Assembly: GCA_963576735.1 (NCBI GenBank)
Contig: OY755191.1
Location: 13,297,608 to 13,361,607, forward strand
Length of the DNA: 64,000 nucleotides
Source: Bedellia somnulentella
Lineage: Eukaryota > Arthropoda > Insecta > Lepidoptera > Bedelliidae
Direction of reading: 5' to 3'
Positions 46,971 through 57,925 of the stretch are shown here, in pieces. A program made the position numbers and the translations under genes. Under the pieces are notes generated by a model that worked only from the letters and a program-made list of their open reading frames with translations, was not told where the DNA came from and made no database searches. Position 1 is the stretch's first letter, and each line of letters opens with the position of its first letter.

Positions 46971-49352
46971 GTTTATTCTCCCTGCACGGTGTTTCTTAAC
47001 CACGAAAGATTCCGCGTAAATATCTATCTTTCCTCATTTACAGCAAGCAAGAACTACCGATCGAACCGATACCAAACTAATGCCAAACTAAACAAAACAT
47101 AAACAATATCACGCCACAGCTCACGCTCAGCTTGCGCTCAGCTCACTCTCAATATAATTTTGACGTTTGGTTTGATGTATGTACGTTACGTTCCCAAAGT
47201 TTTATTGATTGATTATTTTTATTTTTTAATTAAATGGTCTCAAAACCTCTTAATAAATGTAACTACTAATGAGACCTTATTGAATCGAGTTTGAAATTCA
47301 ATTGGTATTGGAGTTAAAGTATAATTAAAGAAATATAACTTCATTGTTAAGTTACCGGTTTTTGTAGGTAAATTGAAACGTTCACAGATCTTGATAAGAA
47401 ACTCAAGTGTATGCTTTGTTGATCACATAATAGCAGCGAGCACTGTTTGTGGTCTGTAAAACACCTTAAACCTAAGTATTTACTTAGGGTTTGAAATAAA
47501 ATCAACTGATGAAAGCTAGAATGCTTAGTTGTGAAATCGGCTGAAATGAATACCTGTGGCAGATGATGCTATAAAACATTAAAACTAGTGATTAATTTGT
47601 GGGACCAAATGAATATAAAAAAAGAGAAGTCAAACTAAAATGTGCACGCCGTAAATCTCCAAAGGCTTGTCAGTGGTACTCATACTTTTGAACATCACGT
47701 GACATCGTTACCTGGTATTCAGAGTAACCACATTTCGCTTGTGCACCGAAGTGTTAGGGAGCAGGTATAACAAACGACATAACAGATTAGACAGACTTTA
47801 TTACATACTCCTTAAAAAGGCTTAATTTTCCATAATTATTTTGGTTTTTTTTTTAAATTTGTATCCCTATAAACAATACAATATGTATTTGTGAGTGCTT
47901 GTGGCTTTCGCTTGCGGGTGTGTTTGGTGCATTGCTTATATCTGGTGGGAGGGCAGGCGGTGCACAGTGCATGCCGCATAAGGACTTAAGCGGATTTAAT
48001 CGAGTTAATTAATTAATATTTACATTGCTATGGATTTCTGCAAATTAATGCCTGAAAAGTAATCCGGTATACTCTATAAACATTTTGTGTACCTTTGTAT
48101 GGTACCGAATTTATAGTGTAGACCCGGCTGAATAGAGACTTCCATAGACTAGGCTCTCTGTTTTATTATAACTTTAGCCTGTACAAAACAATCTGATAAA
48201 AGTAAACCATAACGGAAAGGAAATTTATATAAAGTTTAGTTTAGTTTATAAAAGTTTACTTCAAATTAATCTAGTGGAATTTAAAATAAAAAATGAGTAA
48301 GTAATAGCAAATAGTGATTGTTGTTGAGTTGAGTTGTTATTATTGAGCAGAGGAACCAAAGGCTAGCGAAGCTCACATGACATGGATCGACTCAAATTGC
48401 GAAATTTCCTTGACCGTTTAACTCAGCGACTGCTAGGCCGATTTGTCGATATTTTCTGTTATTTAAATAGAGGAAATGCGTTTACGGGAAGAGATATATG
48501 GCGGGCACATTTAAGTTTGGCTTCTCCTTTTATATTAATTTGGTTTGGTCCCACTAATTTGCACTTTCTATAGCATCTTCTGCCACAAGTCATAATGAAA
48601 CAAAGAAGTAATGTTCATTTGGTAATGTACATAACGCAGTGACAATTTTATTATTTAAATAATTGTTTATTACCAAAAACTCTTGATTCAGACCTCATTT
48701 GACAGAATATATACTCATCATAAGTTTATTTTCAGGTTAATGCAAGTAAATAATATCTTTTTTCGTTAAGATCACCAATTGGACTCCTATACAAAACTTT
48801 TAGTTTTAATATATTACAAATTGTAATTTAAAATAATCATCTTTTTAATTTATTTATGACATTTAATTATCTTATGGATCATATTTTATGTACCTATATC
48901 ATATATTATTTAACAACCTTGTTAAAAACACAGTTTTCTGTGAAGAGGCGATATTTTGTCAAATCCTGATAATTCCTTTTATAAAACATATGTTGTTTAT
49001 TTATTATTTTCTAAATGGTCAAGTAAAACATCATGAGGATGACTGAATGATGCTGATTTAAGTGACGATGCATTCATAGAAATTAGCGTTACATCTGTTT
49101 CAACCACATGATTTCACTTTCCAGATAAAAATTTGGAAATCTGAATGCAACTATGATTATTTATGGCGAGATTGGACTATGCTGGGAGCCCCTCAGTGGG
49201 AACATAAAATGAGCTCTGAATGCAAGATACCAAAAATTACTCAAAGTGTTCATACCCAATACTACCCCCAGGGATGTAAAGCCTAAATTGTGAGTTGAAG
49301 CTGTGTGATGTATGTTTAGTTGAAAATTAATTTATCTCTGTTCTTGTTATAG
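46971..49352. other. Region between the Myb-like gene and the cyclase exon
   Basis: The promoter of the Myb-like gene should lie just right of 46970; no core element is certain. 47637-47770 is a minus-strand SINE-B fragment. 47790-48060 resembles a reversed LINE 3' end. 49127-49287 is open in plus after a good acceptor (cactttccag) but its translation is not recognised. The rest is AT-rich with nothing seen. Confidence 0.4.
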
Positions 49353-49467
49353 TTGTGGTGTTGTGCGCGAATCCCATTACAGTGAGGGAAATTATGCTCG
49401 CTGCAGATGAACTGAACATGGTGTCTTTGGGGGAATATGTATTCCTCAACATTGAATTGTTTTCCAA
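49353..49467 (+). CDS. Internal exon of a receptor-type guanylate cyclase
   Basis: This 115-nt exon has an AG acceptor (ttcttgttatag) and a GTGAGT donor, entering in phase 1 and leaving in phase 2. It encodes VVLCANPITVREIMLAADEL followed by NMVSLGEYVFLNIELFS. This is the pattern of the extracellular ligand-binding (ANF-receptor) region of natriuretic-peptide-receptor-like membrane guanylate cyclases, which make cGMP on ligand binding. The pattern P..VREIMLAA..LNM...GEYVF.NIELF is characteristic of the insect members. No neighbouring exons with kinase-homology or cyclase domains were found, so introns must be long, or this is an isolated relic. Both splice sites and the frame are intact, which favours a real gene. 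Confidence 0.7.
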
Positions 49468-49494
49468 GTGAGTATTTATGCCGCTTACATATAT

Positions 49495-50895
49495 ACATAT
49501 AATACTCACGCCATTAGTTCTCATTGGGGTAGGCAGAGTATATTAGTGGCCACTTTATTTGATACTGGCTAACATATCTTCTGCAAAATTTTCATACATT
49601 ATGCTTTTTTAAGGCCACAAACCTTAATAAAACTTATTTTCGTATCTATAAACAAAACATAAAGGTTCATGCCGTTTATACCAGAAGAGGTTGGCAGAGT
49701 TACCAATACTTCTGAACAACATGTGACCTAGTGTCCAAAGTAGTTACCCATGTTTTGATTAGTCAGTGTACTCACGAGGTACTAATACTTCAGAACATCA
49801 TGTGACACTGTCACCTGGCATTCAGAGTGCCCACATTTTGCTTGGACAGTGTACTCATGTGATAGGAGGCAGGCTTATCGCTGATTTGTACGAATACACT
49901 TGTCACATGGCTAAGTAAAACTCGGCCGTGTGGGTTTCCTCACGTTGTTTTTCCTCAGAATTAACAACCATGATAAATTAACCACACAGTCCGACCCGGG
50001 ATTTGAACTCACGCCTGCCTGTTTATCTTTAAATCTCACTTAAAAGGCTAGGGCAATTCCTGAGCCAATTTTGGAAATTCACTTATTACTTACTTATACT
50101 CACGGCTATAAATCCCTAAAAGGGGTAGCCAGAGCTGAGAAATTAGAAATTCCTCAGCCACTTTTGGAAGTTGAGTGGGGAAAAGATGGTAGAATAAAGG
50201 TTGTTGGTGATGGGTCTCCAACCGCATCGCCCAAAAATCCCTTAAAAAGCCTCAAGTCCGTTAGTCGCCTCTTAACAAAATTCTTCTGTAAACAATAAAA
50301 TAGGAGACACAGGTTTTGGATTATTAAATCAGTATTGACATCACGTCTATATTACAGAAAAGGCTCTGTTGATGATTTGTCTTATCTCACACAGATGAAG
50401 GTCAACTAACGCCCGATTTCTGAATTGAGTATTCAAGCTGAGAATCGTTCTGTCGAATTGATATCTTAACAACTGAATGAGACAAAACGATACTTAAGTC
50501 GTTCTCAGCTTGAATACTCAATTCAAAAATCGGGCTAAAGCATGATTCAAATCGGAATGAGAAACTTTTTTGCACTTTCGACAATAGGTCTTAAAATAGT
50601 TAGGTGAGCAATGGCGTACTACGTTTACGTTTTCTACATTTTTATCGAATTTGATAGACTCAAATCCGTAATACAAACATACACATACTCACGACCATAA
50701 ACCCCCCTCATCAGCCACATTGGGAAGTTGGTAGGGGACAAAATGGTAGAAATAAAGTATCGTTGGTGATGGTGATGGGTCTCCAATCGCATCGCCCAAA
50801 CATCACTTATAAAAGCCCCCATACGCTTAGTCGCCTCTAACGACACCCGTGGGTAAAAACTGGTAGTGACATTCTAAGCCAGCACTTCACGGCAA
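49495..50895. repeat. SINE-B, two SINE-A copies and neighbours
   Basis: 49495-49580 is the short ctcacgccattagttctcat repeat. 49655-50010 is a diverged minus-strand SINE-B with an internal partial repeat of its end (two gtcagtgtactcac/cagtgtactcat blocks). 50085-50275 and 50670-50895 are minus-strand SINE-A copies. Between them is MITE D copy 2. No gene is recognised; 50353-50410 shows a weak exon-like stretch after tatattacag. Confidence 0.65.
50410..50535. mobile_element. Fold-back MITE D, copy 2
   Basis: 126 bp; shares with 13973-14110 the outer arms cgcccgatttctgaattgag and the inner aatgagacaaaacgatactt. taa is present on both outer sides (50407-50409 and 50536-50538), compatible with a 3-bp target duplication. 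Confidence 0.75.
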
Positions 50896-51082
50896 TTCCG
50901 TAATATATTAAAAAATGAGGGAATCGGGTAATGTATTCTCCGTGACTGAACGGATTTGTCAAATTGAAATCAGTTGTATCGATTTACTTTTATGTGCTCT
51001 CGCTACTGAATACTAAAAGGGTACGAAAACATCGGATCAAATAACAAAGACATATGTACTATCGTTAACTTATTCTTTCATA

Positions 51083-51141
51083 GTAAATACATACGTATAT
51101 CCACGGCTACACATCCCAAAAAAGGGTAACTAGAACTTCGG
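51083..51141 (-). repeat. SINE-A 3' end fused to Gypsy element 2
   Basis: catacgtatatccacggcta and the following aaaaaagggtaactagaact are the SINE-A terminal block on the minus strand. The pol open frame runs through it to its stop at 51107, so the last dozen codons of that frame are SINE-derived. Confidence 0.65.
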
Positions 51142-53605
51142 AACCACACACCACATCACGCGGCGACACGGCAATCTCACCCTTGCTCTTATTCTCACAA
51201 TTAATTTCACGACTACAATCAGGGTAAGTGACATCAGATAAGCGTGTTCTACTGCGCAACTGATCTAAATGCCTACGCACGTTACCGCTACCACTATTTA
51301 CCACGAATTGACGAGAACCTTCCCTATCAACGACCGTACCTTTTAACCACTTCTCCTGTTTACCAAAACCTCTAAACCAAACTGACTCTCCATTATCGAA
51401 ATGTCTATTTGCACCACCTGCGTACTGCACTTGTTTATTTTGTGACTTTCTCACCCTCTTCTCTAACGTGCTATCACTACGTAACAAATCCAGTCTCGTA
51501 CGTAAATTCCGTTTTTGTAACAAATCAGCTGGGGTTGCACCTGTTGTACTATGTACCGTATTTCTATAAGTCAATAAAAATGTTTGAAGCGCAGAGTTAA
51601 TTTCTAAATTATCTCTCAAAGCTTTTTTAATAGCACGCTTACACAATTTTACAGCATTTTCAGCAGCGCCGTTAGATGAAGGATGATAAGCTGGTGAGAA
51701 TGATTGGATAATACCGTTGTTTGCCAAAAAATTTGAAAATTCATTACTTGTAAAAGGGGGGCCTTGATCACTAACAAACTCTATCGGTAAACCAAACCTA
51801 GCAAATGTCTCTCTTACAACTTTAATTACGCTAGATGTGTTAGTTTGCCTCATTTCGAAAACTTCAAGCCATTTTGAAGACGAATCAATTAATATAAGAA
51901 ATGTTTTACCATTCAATGGCCCTAAAAAATCAGCGTGAATCCGTGTCCACGGCCGAACGTGATACGGCCACGGCTGCGGGGGTACCTTAGCCGGCGCTGT
52001 TGCCTCTAAAGCACATGTCTCACAATCACGGCATAAAACTTCCACGTCTCTATCTATGTGCGGCCACCAAACGTAACTTCTAGCCCAACCCTTCATTTTT
52101 ACCACACCCATATGACTAATGTGTAACTGTTTTAAAACAAGATTCCTAATTTCCTCTGGTATTATCATCCTATATCCCCACATTACGCAACCATTCTCAA
52201 TGTATAACTCATTGCGTCTAGCTAAAAATGGTTTTAAATTTTCATCATTACATGTCATAGGCCACCCAGACTCGACGTATAATTTAACCTTGCTAAGCAA
52301 AAGGTCTTTAGCCGTCGCCTTTCGTACATTTACATTTGTTACCGGCAAAAAGTTTTCCACAAAATGAGAATACGTGACCTCACTAGAGCTATTTTGCCTG
52401 CTCGATTTCGTTTTAATTGGTAACCGAGATAACGCGTCTGCACAGTTGTTTTGTGAAGTGACATATTCGATGTTATAGTTATATCCCGATAATAATACAG
52501 CCCATCGTTGTAGTCTTGAAGCAGCCATAACTGGAATACCCAATTTATCACCGAATATATACGTCAACGGCTTGTGTTCTGTTCTGAGTATAAAAGTTCT
52601 CCCGTATAGATATTGATGATATTTCCGAATTCCAAATATAATAGCAAGAGCCTCTCTATCTATCTGCGCATACTGTCGCTCGGCAGCAGTGAGGGAGCGC
52701 GATGCGTATGCGACCGGGCGCTCTCCGTCCGCTGTGAGCTGTGTGAGGACCGCGCCCACGCCCACTGCGCTGGCGTCCGCTGTCAACACTAGCGGCAACG
52801 AGGGGTCGTAGTGGACGAGCACCTCACTGCTTGCCATTAACCCTTTCACTTCCTCAAATGCGTTCTGACATTCATCACTCCAAACAAACTTCGCATTTAT
52901 TTTTAATAAATCATACAGTGGTGACAAAATTGTACTTATATTTTTAACAAATTTTGAATAATACATTATCATACCGATAAATGATCTTAATTCAGAGACA
53001 TTGCTGGGCGCGGGTGTATCTAAAATAGCCTGAACTTTATTTGGGCACGTATGAACACCTTCTCTACTTATGACATGCCCCAAATAATTGACAGACTCAG
53101 CAAAAAATTCACATTTCGATTTTTTTACTCTGAGACCGTATTTTTCTAAGCGATCGAATACTTTATACAAATTATCCATGTGGTCCTTAGTTGTACTCCC
53201 GGTTATAATCACATCATCAAGGAATACCCCCACTTGGGGTAAATCTGAAAATATTTTTTCCAAACATCGTTGAAAAATTCCGGGACTTGAAGCAAGACCA
53301 TAAACTAAACGATTATACATAAATAACCCCTTATGCGTATTGATAACCGTATTTTTTTTTGTATTATCCAAAGGGCACTGGGCATAGGCTTGAAAAAGGT
53401 CGATTTTACTAAATCTATCACCCCCATGCAAGCGAACAAGTAAATCATCAATTCGTGTTATCGGGTAGCGATCTACCTCTATCACTTTATTGAGTGTCAG
53501 TTTATAATCCGCGCAAATCCTAATATCACCATCTTTTTTAACGACGGGCACGATAGGTGTGGCCCAGTCAGAGTGAGTTACTGGGGTGAGAATGCCGTCC
53601 CGCAC
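51107..53605 (-). pseudogene. Gypsy element 2 pol: reverse transcriptase, RNase H, integrase
   Basis: The 832-codon open stretch is of the K02A2.6-like Gypsy type. Reverse transcriptase: IRICADYKLTLNKVI, FSKIDLFQAYAQCPL and the catalytic FLDD at 128-131. RNase H: LVLTADASAVGVGAVLTQL. Integrase: the zinc region (HISHMG ... CRDCETC), then HADFLGP, FVSDQGPPFTSNEF and SSNGAAENAVK with the three acidic core residues. The stretch starts right after an in-frame TAG that separates it from the protease frame. Its end is SINE-derived, and a 3' LTR is not found. The catalytic residues are intact although the element is broken. Confidence 0.88.
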
Positions 53606-53611
53606 GTGCTG

Positions 53612-54637
53612 CTAGCGGGCGCGCTCCACCGGGCCGCGCAGCGCGTACGCTAGCGGGCGCGCTCGCATGAATATCGGTCGCGCCCCCTCGCGCACGTGGA
53701 TAGTCACGGGCGGTCCCGTGAAACGGCCGAGCCCTTCCGCGAACACTTTACAATATCTGGAACTGAAAGTTTCAAAATTGAACTCCTCATGCGTAACATT
53801 ATTTACATTTCCATATTTTACACTAGGCAATTTAATATTAAGTTCTGCTATCCACTGTCTACCCAATAACGCGGTTTTACCATTTTTAATTACAAACAAA
53901 TCTAATTCTTTCTTTTTATTTTGATAACAAACTTGAGTTGTAACGACACCTACTGGACGAATAGTCTCGCCAGTGTAATAACGGAGTAGCAACCTACAAG
54001 ACCTAATAGGTAAATCGTCAAACTTATTTTTGTACATATCATAACTGATGCAAGATATAGCACTTCCCGTATCACATTCCATATTTACCAGTTCATTGTG
54101 TATTACGATTGGAATAAAAAATGGCTTACACTGATCTAGCGATAATTTATTAATGTCCACAAAAATTACCTCGTCACTATCCTCACTGTCTAACACCTCT
54201 CGGTTGACGGTATTTCCGATGAAATTATACGATGTCACCTCCGCCCGGCGTTGATTTGCTAGGTTGGGACACATACGCCGCAAATGCCCCATCCTGTTGC
54301 AAACACGACACACGTAGCTTGCGAACTTGCAATCGTTCACCGAGTGCGGGCCACCGCACGCCCGGCACTGCTGCCGTCGCCACCGCGCACTCTCTGCCGG
54401 CCCGGCCCCGCTCGTCGTGAAGTTACTGTGTCCGCGCACGCCGCCGCCGTCCTGTGACTCGCGCGCCGCCGCCATCGCCGCCGTCTTGCCTCTCGTTCCC
54501 CGCGCCGCCGCTAGTTGCCGCCATTTTGGCCCTCTCAATACATGACAATCCACTTCTGACTGTGACCTTGATGACGTCTCTCGACCTTGCGATACGGTTG
54601 AAGCATTTTTTTCAGCTGCTTCTAAATTAAGTGCCAA
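53612..54637 (-). pseudogene. Gypsy element 2 Gag zinc knuckles and protease
   Basis: This frame continues gag after a one-base shift. It carries two zinc knuckles (CRACGGPHSVNDC and CRVCNRMGHLRRMC) and then the aspartic protease with ECDTGSAISCISYDM. The frame ends FMRARPLAYALRG...ERAR and a TAG at 53612-53614; the pol sequence follows in the same frame. A GC-rich stretch at 54420-54500 encodes an Ala/Arg-rich linker. Confidence 0.82.
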
Positions 54638-55106
54638 TGTATACGCTTTTGCAAAAAATTAACCCGGGCTCCGCAAACAATCTTTGTCGAATCGTTTCAC
54701 TGTTCAACCCACATGCTAATTGATCACGTAGACTTTCTTCTAACCACGCACCAAAATTGCATGACATCGACATTTTCTTGAGTACCGCAATATATTCTGC
54801 TATTGTTTCGCCGCTCTGTTGTTTTCTCTGTCGATACTTGTACCTCTCAGATAGCTCACTTGGTTTCGGTTTTAAATGGCCTTGCATAATGTTCACTACC
54901 TGCGGCCATGTTTTATTTTTCGGTAAATCAGGTGTACATAAATTTACCAACAACTCATAACTCGCCGACCCCATCACAGTTATCAGCGTAGCGACTTGTA
55001 GTTCCGGTTTGACCTCGTTCACTATAAAATATTGTTCTAAACGTTCGACATAACGGGTCCAATCATCCTTATTCACATCAAAGTCGTCGACTTTACCGAT
55101 AACCAT
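54627..55106 (-). pseudogene. Gypsy element 2 gag, N-terminal part
   Basis: The capsid-like Gag starts MVIGKVDDFDVNKDDWTRY and has QGHLKPKPSELSERYKYRQR and QQSGETIAEYIAVLKKMS, typical of K02A2.6-like Gypsy Gag. It runs out of frame at a T6 run (about 54653-54658). Reading one base back there continues into the zinc-knuckle frame (AKAYTLALNLEAAEKN), so a single-base indel in the T run is the likely lesion. Confidence 0.82.
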
Positions 55107-55560
55107 TTTTACTGTTTATACTATTATTGTTCAATAATTCACTCTAATGATAATGTAACACAACTACTTGCACGCGTTTTATATTTCTTAGATTCACCCC
55201 GAACGCCACTGTGAAGTATTTACGGAGTACAATGGTTTCATTGTCATCAACTGTTGTGTGTTTACACAACAGTTCTTTAGTCAACGTATATTGCGAGACT
55301 GACATTACAATGCTTAACAAACTTAGACCTACCTACATATATATTACAATTTGCAAACTAAGTTTACCAGTTTTATATTCGACGACTATTACTTTATAGC
55401 AGTTCAAAGTTACGAATTGATATCTGAAACATACAAACGGTAAGTTTGTCTAAACCAAGATAAGTTTTGTCTGTGAGACGTCTAGATGGTTATTATACTT
55501 TTGTAAGTTAGAAAAACAATGAAACTTAATTCAATAACACGCCATAGTCTTGAATATTCT
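55107..55560 (-). repeat. Leader, possible primer-binding site and 5' LTR of Gypsy element 2
   Basis: On the minus strand tggcgttcggggtgaatc (55208-55191) follows cttcaca and could be a primer-binding site with the LTR end just before it. Upstream sequence to about 55540 (tgttattgaattaag, complement) may be the LTR. With no second LTR to compare, edges are guesses. Confidence 0.35.
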
Positions 55561-56540
55561 TATCAAATGTAATTTTGACGTCATATTTGTTAGTGGTTTT
55601 GTTTTTAGTTTTAAAAGTTTTGTCTAGGTCAAAGACATATTTTTTAGATATCATTGTTGTAGTCTCTGCCTATTTCAATGGGAACTAACGGCGTGAGTAT
55701 ATGTATGTATCTTTTGTTACCTACAATAATTGAATATGTCACTATGTAGTATTCAGAACGCTTTACATAATTAAAATTGTACGACGCTGTCATGTTCTAC
55801 GCGTTGTTCTCAACGACACTTTGAGTCAGACAACTGGTGAAAGAGCTTCATTAGGTGCGGCGGCTGCTATACCCAATACGTGGAATCCGACTTTTAAAGG
55901 TGAAATTAAATATGGCTCCCGAAAGTTGATTTTCTAAAAAAGCTGCAACTTTGTCAGAAGTATGATACCTGTGGGTAGTGTCGGCTTAGAATAGCGCTGA
56001 CCCAGGTGTTGTAGGAGGCGACTTAGGGCCTTTCTACACAATGGTTTATTTCGACGCGTGATTTTTTTATCGAATCGACTGGTGTTGTCTGGAGACCCAC
56101 CGTCAACCATCCTTTATTTCAACCGATTTCCCCCCTTAAATTCCAAATGTGGCTAAGGATTTTCCTGTTCCAAAGCTCTAGATAAATGTATTTGGGGTTT
56201 ATAGCCGCGAGTATATGTATGTGTGCATGGAATCATTACACCCGACTGCCAAAATGATGTAAGGAAAGCGTTCCAACAAAACAGCAGATATACTAAACTG
56301 TACAAAATGTTTGTCAAACACTAGTCTGTCGTATCATAAAAGGTCTTAATATCAGTTAAAACAATATAACATACATAAAAAGAATATAATAGTTAATGTG
56401 AATTGCCCCTTCTTGAACGTTGTGTCTAAATAAAAACATTAAATTTATATTTTTTCTAAAACAAATCATAAATTTCAGGAGTCACCGGTGAAGTGGTAAT
56501 TGATTCTAATGGAGACTGAGTAGCGGCCTACTCCTTGTTG
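55561..56540. other. Gene-free stretch with SINE-A
   Basis: 55655-55715 is the short gggaactaacggcgtgagta repeat. 55970-56225 is a plus-strand SINE-A, moderately diverged (gtagtgtcggcttagaatag to gtgagtatatgtatgtgtgc without a perfect end). 55780-55950 and 56230-56530 hold nothing recognised. Confidence 0.5.
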
Positions 56541-56544
56541 GATA

Positions 56545-57152
56545 TGTCGTGGCCATATCGTAGATTTGAACACATCGTGAAATGATCGATCATTTCATGA
56601 AATGGTCGTATTTCATGAAATGTTCAACTGTTCATTGGCCACATCGTGATGTCGTTTGGGCAGATCAATGATAAGAAATCGTTTCTCGATATGGCCAACT
56701 AAACGCGCGGCCTCTTCATGAAATGGTTAAGATTATTTGGTCATATCGTAAAATAGTTACATTAATTACCGGTAGAGGCGCTGAAAACGCTTTGTTTATG
56801 AGTGAAGATGGCGGCCGCTGACAAAAGTGTTATTTCTCTCAGTAAAAAAAATTATAATTCGTTATTAAGCGAGGAAGAAAGTAATAAAAAAAGAGTTTTC
56901 GACGAAAAGGTTCTCGAATAATTTGCTAATTACGAAAAAACTGAGCAATATGTTGAAAAATTGTACAGTTTGGATCGCATTTCACAGGTTACCCTATTTC
57001 TACGATCTGGCCAACCGTGGATGACAAAATCGTGAAACGTTGACGATTTTATGATCTGGTCAAATTTAGTTGGCCACATCATGAAATGTGACCATTTCAT
57101 GAAATGATCGATCATTTCACGATGTGTTCAAATCTACGATATGGCCACGACA
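56545..57152. mobile_element. DNA transposon with perfect 63-bp inverted repeats
   Basis: 56545-56607 and 57090-57152 are exact reverse complements, beginning tgtcgtggccatatcgtaga. gata flanks both sides (56541-56544 and 57153-57156), a 4-bp target duplication. The subterminal parts repeat atttcatgaaatg many times. Internally an ATG at 56808 opens a 37-codon frame (MAADKSVISLSKKNYNSLLS...) followed by a stop, perhaps the remnant of a transposase start. A TGT...ACA end with a 4-bp duplication would fit Ginger-like elements, among others; no transposase is present to decide. Confidence 0.78.
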
Positions 57153-57269
57153 GATATAAACCCGAAATCTAATAAATTTGAAGTAAGTCATCCAAATACT
57201 ATTAATATAATATTATATGCTATTAATATATTGTTATTTTTGTTCAAATGGATTTTTTTATCTATTTAG

Positions 57270-57540
57270 TGTCTTAGAACAGCAACTTAACCATTTCTTA
57301 GCTTGAGTGTCTTAAGAGGCGTCTTGCAGTTTTGAGGTGTTTTAATTGTTAGGCGATGCGGTTGAAGTCCATCAACAACTTTTATTTAAAATCTTTTTCC
57401 TATTATTGTGTGTTTCCTATATTTGAAGCCGGGTGTCATTAATGTCTCTTGATTTTGTGACTAATTAGTATATCTGCCATGCCTTCAGGGTCTCATGGCG
57501 TGAAGGTTTGAGTTTTGAGTATTTGTATGTATGTGTGCAG
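57270..57540 (+). repeat. Degraded SINE-A
   Basis: It keeps ttaagaggcgtcttgcagtt, aggcgatgcggttgaagtcc and a gtatttgtatgtatgtgtgc end, with the middle changed. Confidence 0.5.
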
Positions 57541-57547
57541 GTTTTAA

Positions 57548-57925
57548 TCATAACATAACATAAATAACATAAACGTTCACGCCGAATATCCCCGAAGGGG
57601 TTGGTAGAGGTACTAATACTTCTGAACATCACGTGACTTTGTCACCTGGTGTTCAGAGTACCCACGTTTTGCATGGACAGTGTACTCACGTGATAGGGGG
57701 CAGGCCTATCGCCGTTTTGTACGAATACACTGTCACATGACTAAGTACAACTCAGCCATGTGGGTTTCCTCACGATGTTTTCCCTCACCGTTAACAACCA
57801 TGATAAATTAACCACACATATGTCTTTAGAAAAGACAAATTGGTGTAGGCCCGACCCAGGATTTGAACACTAGTCGTTTGCACGATAACCGAGTTTTCTA
57901 CCCACTGGGCTATCACGGTTGCAAT
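57548..57925 (-). repeat. SINE-B, full length
   Basis: The complete minus-strand copy has its head at the right end. aggttttaatc stands on both sides (about 57540-57550 and 57930-57941) as an 11-bp target duplication. It is very similar to 37768-38118 and 2942-3297, so the family was active recently. Confidence 0.85.

Noticed and set aside
49127..49287. An exon upstream of the guanylate cyclase exon
   Set aside because: A good acceptor (cactttccag) is followed by 53 open codons, but the peptide is not recognised and no clear donor was found.
50353..50408. A small exon after tatattacag
   Set aside because: The donor (gtcaac) is weak and adjoins a MITE; the 14-residue peptide is not diagnostic.
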